Positions 60,400 to 64,000 of a DNA stretch of 64,000 nucleotides are shown here, piece after piece. Location: assembly GCA_000702025.1 (NCBI GenBank), contig JNKJ01000008.1, positions 62,001 to 126,000 of the forward strand, written 5' to 3'. The translations under genes and the position numbers were made by a program. Origin of the DNA: Blautia schinkii DSM 10518 (GTDB lineage Bacteria > Bacillota > Clostridia > Lachnospirales > Lachnospiraceae). The notes under the pieces were generated by a model that worked only from the letters and a program-made list of their open reading frames with translations, had not been told where the DNA came from and did not search any database. How positions within the stretch are numbered: position 1 is the stretch's first letter; every line of letters starts with the position of its first letter.

Positions 60400-61692
60400 C
60401 TACTTTTCCAGATTTAAGGCTTCCACATTTGCCGCCTGCGTTTTCTCGGCAAACTCTTCTGCAGTGCACGCTCCTCCAAGAAGTTCCTGAACCAGGGTAT
60501 AATGCTTGTCAATCGCTGAACCAACAAGGAAGGTATCCCATGCAAGTACGTATCCGGTTGAGTTTTCCGACAGTTTATTTATCTCCATCAGAACAGGATT
60601 TACTTCACTTTCATCCACGTCATATTTCCAACATGTAATATCATCGCCAAGGAGATAACATTTGTCAGCCTGATACTCTGCAAGTGCCGTAGCAAAGGCT
60701 ACTGCTTCATCCGGATGTTCACACTTGGAATTAATCATATAGCACGCTGTTGCACCGCCAAGAAAATCTGTATTGCCTTTTCCACCCTCAACAGTAGGCA
60801 GTGGCATAACCTTAATCTTACCAGCGACCTGATTGTCCTCGCTCACTACCTGCGCCGCAGACCAGCTTCCACTAAAGTACATCGGGATGTTTCCCATCAT
60901 AAACTCCATATTTGCTTCGTCAGAGCTTAAGCCCAGAACACCTTCATCAAAGGCTCCAGCATCCTTCAGATCAATCATCATCTGCGCCGATTGTACGATT
61001 TCCGGAGTGTTAAGTGTTTCCTCTCCAACTAAAGCTTTATTACAATATTCAGCTCCGGCGGTACGCATAGCAAATGCATTTTGATACATACAAGCATGCC
61101 AGCCTTCTTTTGCTCCTACACACATGGGAACAATGCCATTTTCGCGGAATACCTTGACCGCCTCGAGAAGCTGATCCCAGGTTTCCGGATATTCAACCTG
61201 ATACTGTTCAAACAGATCCGTATTGCAGAAAAGAACACCTGCCCATCTTGTAAGTGGAATCCCATAAACCGTACCGTCGTAAGTCATGTATTCCAGAACT
61301 CCATCTTGCAGCCTGTCCCATGTTTTATCTGCATCAAAATAATCATCCAGTGGCAGACATGCACCTGCATCTACGAAAGGCTGTGAATATCCGGCTGCAT
61401 AGCTGTGGAACACATCAGCCTGAGAGCCGTCAGATACGGCAACCTTTAGCTGTCTGGTTTGATAATCGTCCGACTGGAAGCTCTGCATATCAATCTTTAT
61501 ATTGGGATGCTCGGCTTCATACATGGGAATAAATTCGTTAATTACCTCGCCGCTTGTTTCCGCTCCAAGCGAATGCCAAAATGTAATTGTTATCGGTTCC
61601 CCGCTCTCTTCTGCATGTACATTAAAAGCAGTTGTTCCAAGAGCCATTGTTGCAGCAAACATGATTGCTGCGAGACGTTTTGCCTTTTTCAT
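60400..61692 (-). CDS. Extracellular sugar-binding protein of ABC importer, locus 3
   Basis: A 430-residue family 1 solute-binding protein. The signal peptide covers residues 1-27 (KKAKR, hydrophobic core, NVHA/EES) and has no cysteine, so lipid anchoring is not apparent. The typical opening ITITFWHSLGAETS and pocket segment MYFSGSWSAAQ are present. It supplies substrate to the two permeases downstream. It starts 57 bp after the LacI repressor stop, with AAAGGATGG upstream. Confidence 0.92.
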   Translation of the reverse strand: MKKAKRLAAIMFAATMALGTTAFNVHAEESGEPITITFWHSLGAETSGEVINEFIPMYEAEHPNIKIDMQSFQSDDYQTRQLKVAVSDGSQADVFHSYAAGYSQPFVDAGACLPLDDYFDADKTWDRLQDGVLEYMTYDGTVYGIPLTRWAGVLFCNTDLFEQYQVEYPETWDQLLEAVKVFRENGIVPMCVGAKEGWHACMYQNAFAMRTAGAEYCNKALVGEETLNTPEIVQSAQMMIDLKDAGAFDEGVLGLSSDEANMEFMMGNIPMYFSGSWSAAQVVSEDNQVAGKIKVMPLPTVEGGKGNTDFLGGATACYMINSKCEHPDEAVAFATALAEYQADKCYLLGDDITCWKYDVDESEVNPVLMEINKLSENSTGYVLAWDTFLVGSAIDKHYTLVQELLGGACTAEEFAEKTQAANVEALNLEK

Positions 61693-61748
61693 CTTCGTCC
61701 ATCCTTTCTTTAATTGTTTTTATTTTGAACAACCCAGCGCCGCTGAGG

Positions 61749-62828
61749 TTACTCATTCGGGATTATCAATTCGGTTTGAATTTCTTTTACCTTGTCATCG
61801 TCAGCTGCTTTAGGAGCTTTTAAAGGGGTTGTCTCACGTACAATGAGCTTAGGGTAAAGTGTTACGTGTTTCTTTTTCTTATGGTGGTTTTGTATATCGT
61901 TAATGAGAATGTTGGCAGCCTGACGTCCCATCTCGTATAACGGCTGCTGTACATACGTTGCCTGCCGGAATTTCCTGTAGTTGTCATTATAGCCACTGTT
62001 ATCATATCCGATGATCATTACATCTTCAGGAGAACAGAAACCATAATCCTCCAAAGCCATCATTCCGCCGTATGCACTTCCACCGCCGAAATAGAATGCA
62101 TCCGGAAGCGTTTTACCACGGCTCCTGCTTAAATATGCAGCAACAGCCTGATATCCCCCATCAAACGTAAAATCGCCTTCAATTACGTCCTCTTCTAAAA
62201 CAGGAAGTCCAAACTCTTTCATTGCAGCAAAATACCCGTCTCTTCTTTCAACTGCTGCTTTTACTGCCAGATTTCCGGTTACATGGCAGATTTTTCTACA
62301 TCCACAGCGAATTAGGTAGTTAACCGCTATACGTGACCCAAAAAAATTATCAACCGTAACATTATTGATATTATATTTTTCTAACGTATGCTCTACTGCC
62401 ACAACAGGGCAGGTCGACGCCAGCATACTTTCTGCAAATGCCTTCTCTTCCAGATTGGAACCATAGACAATGAAACCATCTACCCGCCCCTGTGAAAGAA
62501 AATTTATAGAGCGTTTTTTAGATATCAAATTGTCTCTGGAATCGCAGAAGAAAATATCATAGTCAAACAGATTGATTTCATCCTCTATTCCATGAATCAA
62601 TTCAGTCAGAAACGGGTCACATAAATTATCTAAAATAACACCGATTACGTTTGTACGTTTTGTTACAAGAGATCGTGCAATAGGGTTTGGATGATAATCC
62701 AATTCTTTCATTTTCTCAAGGATACGTTCCCTGGCCTCCGCACTTACGCCCTCTTTTCCATTTATCACTCTTGAAACCAATGCAGGAGAAACTCCCGCCG
62801 CTTTAGCAACTTCTTGTATGGTAGACAT
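61749..62828 (-). CDS. LacI-family transcriptional repressor, locus 3
   Basis: A 359-residue regulator: helix-turn-helix TIQEVAKAAGVSPALVSRVI at residues 3-22, hinge helix, then a periplasmic-binding-protein-like sugar domain (YHPNPIARSLVTKRTNVIGVIL onward). It should repress the operon until an imported or released sugar binds. I chose the ATG at 62828 because CGGAGG stands 8 bp upstream and the protein then begins at the conserved HTH. A palindromic operator lies 13-28 bp upstream of the start codon, indicating that it represses its own operon. Confidence 0.93.
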   Translation of the reverse strand: MSTIQEVAKAAGVSPALVSRVINGKEGVSAEARERILEKMKELDYHPNPIARSLVTKRTNVIGVILDNLCDPFLTELIHGIEDEINLFDYDIFFCDSRDNLISKKRSINFLSQGRVDGFIVYGSNLEEKAFAESMLASTCPVVAVEHTLEKYNINNVTVDNFFGSRIAVNYLIRCGCRKICHVTGNLAVKAAVERRDGYFAAMKEFGLPVLEEDVIEGDFTFDGGYQAVAAYLSRSRGKTLPDAFYFGGGSAYGGMMALEDYGFCSPEDVMIIGYDNSGYNDNYRKFRQATYVQQPLYEMGRQAANILINDIQNHHKKKKHVTLYPKLIVRETTPLKAPKAADDDKVKEIQTELIIPNE

Positions 62829-62840
62829 TATATACCTCCG

Positions 62841-62856
62841 TGTAAATCGTTTTACA
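62841..62856. promoter_or_regulatory. LacI-family operator
   Basis: TGTAAATCGTTTTACA has perfect TGTAAA/TTTACA arms around a central CG, the usual form of a LacI-family operator. It lies just downstream of the expected transcription start. A weaker relative (TATAAATCGTTTTCGA) occurs near 62992-63007. Confidence 0.8.
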
Positions 62857-62865
62857 TCTAAACAG

Positions 62866-62894
62866 AGAATAACACATATGATTGTTGGAATCAA
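62866..62894 (-). promoter_or_regulatory. Promoter of the locus 3 operon
   Basis: Leftward TTGATT (62894-62889), 17-bp spacer and TATTCT (62871-62866), followed by the operator and then the LacI start. Confidence 0.72.
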
Positions 62895-63035
62895 TTCGCT
62901 TTTTGTACAAATAATTCAATTATATTTCATGTATATTTCCTAAATATAATGGTATATGTAAAATATTTCCAATAATTCAGAACTGATTTCTGTATAAATC
63001 GTTTTCGAAATTGGTGTAAATTTGAACAAGTAAAA

Positions 63036-63059
63036 AGGCTATGTATTTCACCATAGCCT
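63036..63059 (-). terminator. Intrinsic terminator of the ParB-like gene
   Basis: An 8-bp stem, AGGCTATG/CATAGCCT, with an 8-nt loop and TTTTTAC after it on the minus strand, 16 bp beyond the stop codon. Confidence 0.85.
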
Positions 63060-63075
63060 CTCCATGAAATCAAAA

Positions 63076-64000
63076 TTACGTTATTACATTAACCATCCTA
63101 AAATTCAATTCCGCCTTTATTATCTTCAGCCACTCTCTCTGCGCTTCCGTAATCCACTTATTATCCGGAAACAGTTCACAATATGCCAACAGCTGTCCAA
63201 CACGCCGAAGATTCTTCTTTCTGTCAGCCACACAATTTTTCGTTTTTACAAGCACAGAGAATTCCTGCTTAATCCTATCCGGTGGAATCATTGTACCCTC
63301 CTCAAACATATAGATATCCGGATATTCCTTGAGATTCCTGCAGTATTCCTCTGGAACTGTTCCCCATTGCTCCACTGTCTCCTGCGAATATAGGCCTTTT
63401 TCTTCATCATTGTCATCATTGGCCTCGACCGCTGACTCGGAAGCCCCGCATATCCGTCCAACCTTGTTACCCTCTTTGTCGCAAATCAGCAGCGGCCCGG
63501 AGTGGCATTCTTTTTCTCCTAAATATTTATTATGCGTAAAAAACAGGCGCTCCTTTTTCATAGCGACAGCTTGTAATCCGTTTTTATCTATCTCCGCGTT
63601 CATAATAACAAGACACCGTGCCATTTTCCCCTGAGCCGCCGCAGCAGAAACCTTGTGGTGTCCGTCGAGCAGAAGGCACATACAGCCGCTCAAATAGTAT
63701 GCAATCGCCCTGGGAAAATGTATGCCTTCTTCCAATCTATCAATATACTGTTTTACACATTGGGCATTAAATAAAGCCGCCCGCTCTGTCGGGAAAAGAA
63801 ACCCGGGAGCATCATAAAATTCACTCTCTCCTCCATACACACAATAAAGGTAATGCAAAAGGGAGCCTTCCTGGTATTTTCCGTTCCAGAAATGCTCCCG
63901 ACCATATACAGGAAACAGTTCAAAATCAGCTATCACATAATATCCGTCAGGCAGCAGGCCTATGACCGGGGAAATCGCCTCTATGGAATCCGGCAGATTT
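63076..64000 (-). CDS. ParB/sulfiredoxin-like domain protein, N terminus beyond window
   Basis: The frame stays open to the right edge, reading ...IGLLPDGYYVIADFELFPVYG before the first internal GTG at 63936, so at least 308 residues are present and the true start lies outside. The segment CLLLDGHHKVSAAAAQGK fits the DGHHR motif of the ParB/sulfiredoxin fold. An acidic loop (EANDDNDEEKG) follows. No helix-turn-helix is visible, so it is unlikely to be a chromosome-partition ParB. I cannot assign a function. Confidence 0.75.
   Translation of the reverse strand, partial: NLPDSIEAISPVIGLLPDGYYVIADFELFPVYGREHFWNGKYQEGSLLHYLYCVYGGESEFYDAPGFLFPTERAALFNAQCVKQYIDRLEEGIHFPRAIAYYLSGCMCLLLDGHHKVSAAAAQGKMARCLVIMNAEIDKNGLQAVAMKKERLFFTHNKYLGEKECHSGPLLICDKEGNKVGRICGASESAVEANDDNDEEKGLYSQETVEQWGTVPEEYCRNLKEYPDIYMFEEGTMIPPDRIKQEFSVLVKTKNCVADRKKNLRRVGQLLAYCELFPDNKWITEAQREWLKIIKAELNFRMVNVIT

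Noticed and set aside
62841-62856. CcpA cre site
   Set aside because: The 16-bp TGTAAA-N4-TTTACA spacing is two bases longer than the cre consensus, so a LacI-family operator specific to the adjacent gene fits better.
62829-62894. N-terminal extension of the LacI regulator
   Set aside because: It would place extra residues before the conserved HTH and cross the operator and promoter. The ATG at 62828 has a perfect RBS.

Overview
This window looks like chromosome from a gut-type Lachnospiraceae (Bacillota, class Clostridia). The evidence is the radC-mreB-mreC-mreD-mrdA-minD-minE-rodA order, the mutS-mutL-miaA block followed by a methionine gamma-lyase-family gene, YesM/YesN two-component systems beside ABC sugar importers, AGGAGG-type ribosome binding sites and short AT-rich intergenic gaps. 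Most genes lie on the minus strand. I found no rRNA, tRNA, CRISPR array or transposase.

Layout. 1-2.7 kb: a truncated small gene, a methyltransferase, a metallo-beta-lactamase-fold hydrolase, and an unlisted 30-residue membrane peptide with a near-consensus promoter. 2.8-12.9 kb: sugar locus 1, with a Gfo/Idh/MocA oxidoreductase and solute-binding protein (SBP) transcribed leftwards, two permeases and a GH116 glycosidase rightwards, and an AraC-type regulator plus YesM kinase. 13.1-25.4 kb: sugar locus 2, with a GH2 beta-mannosidase, a GH95 enzyme, two permeases, an SBP, YesN/YesM, and a membrane-anchored DNA/RNA endonuclease joined to the kinase gene. 25.6-35.1 kb: the cell-shape and division cluster (D,D-carboxypeptidase, RodA, MinE, MinD, PBP2, MreD, MreC, MreB, RadC), with no minC. 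35.2-45.3 kb: two flavoproteins, a PLP enzyme, MiaA, MutL and MutS, apparently from one promoter upstream of mutS. 45.4-53.2 kb: accessory genes, namely an AAA/PD-(D/E)XK protein, a GntR-controlled ABC exporter, a 164-bp near-perfect palindrome, an arylsulfate sulfotransferase and an unrecognised secreted protein. 53.6-62.8 kb: sugar locus 3, a single LacI-headed operon (LacI, SBP, two permeases, oxidoreductase, GH9, SIS, ROK). 63.1-64 kb: a ParB-like protein cut by the window end.

How it works together. Each sugar locus encodes an SBP and two permeases but no ATPase, so a shared MsmK/MsmX-type ATPase elsewhere is the likely energy source. All glycosidases (GH116, GH2, GH95, GH9) lack signal peptides, so the plan is to import oligosaccharides and cut them inside the cell. 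Loci 1 and 2 are switched by membrane kinase/AraC-regulator pairs. Locus 3 is switched by a LacI repressor with a clear operator just downstream of its own promoter. The most novel-looking items are the GH9-SIS-ROK-oxidoreductase operon, the long palindrome, the small membrane peptide with an operator-like dyad inside its promoter, the nuclease-kinase-regulator operon, and three binding proteins without a convincing lipobox.
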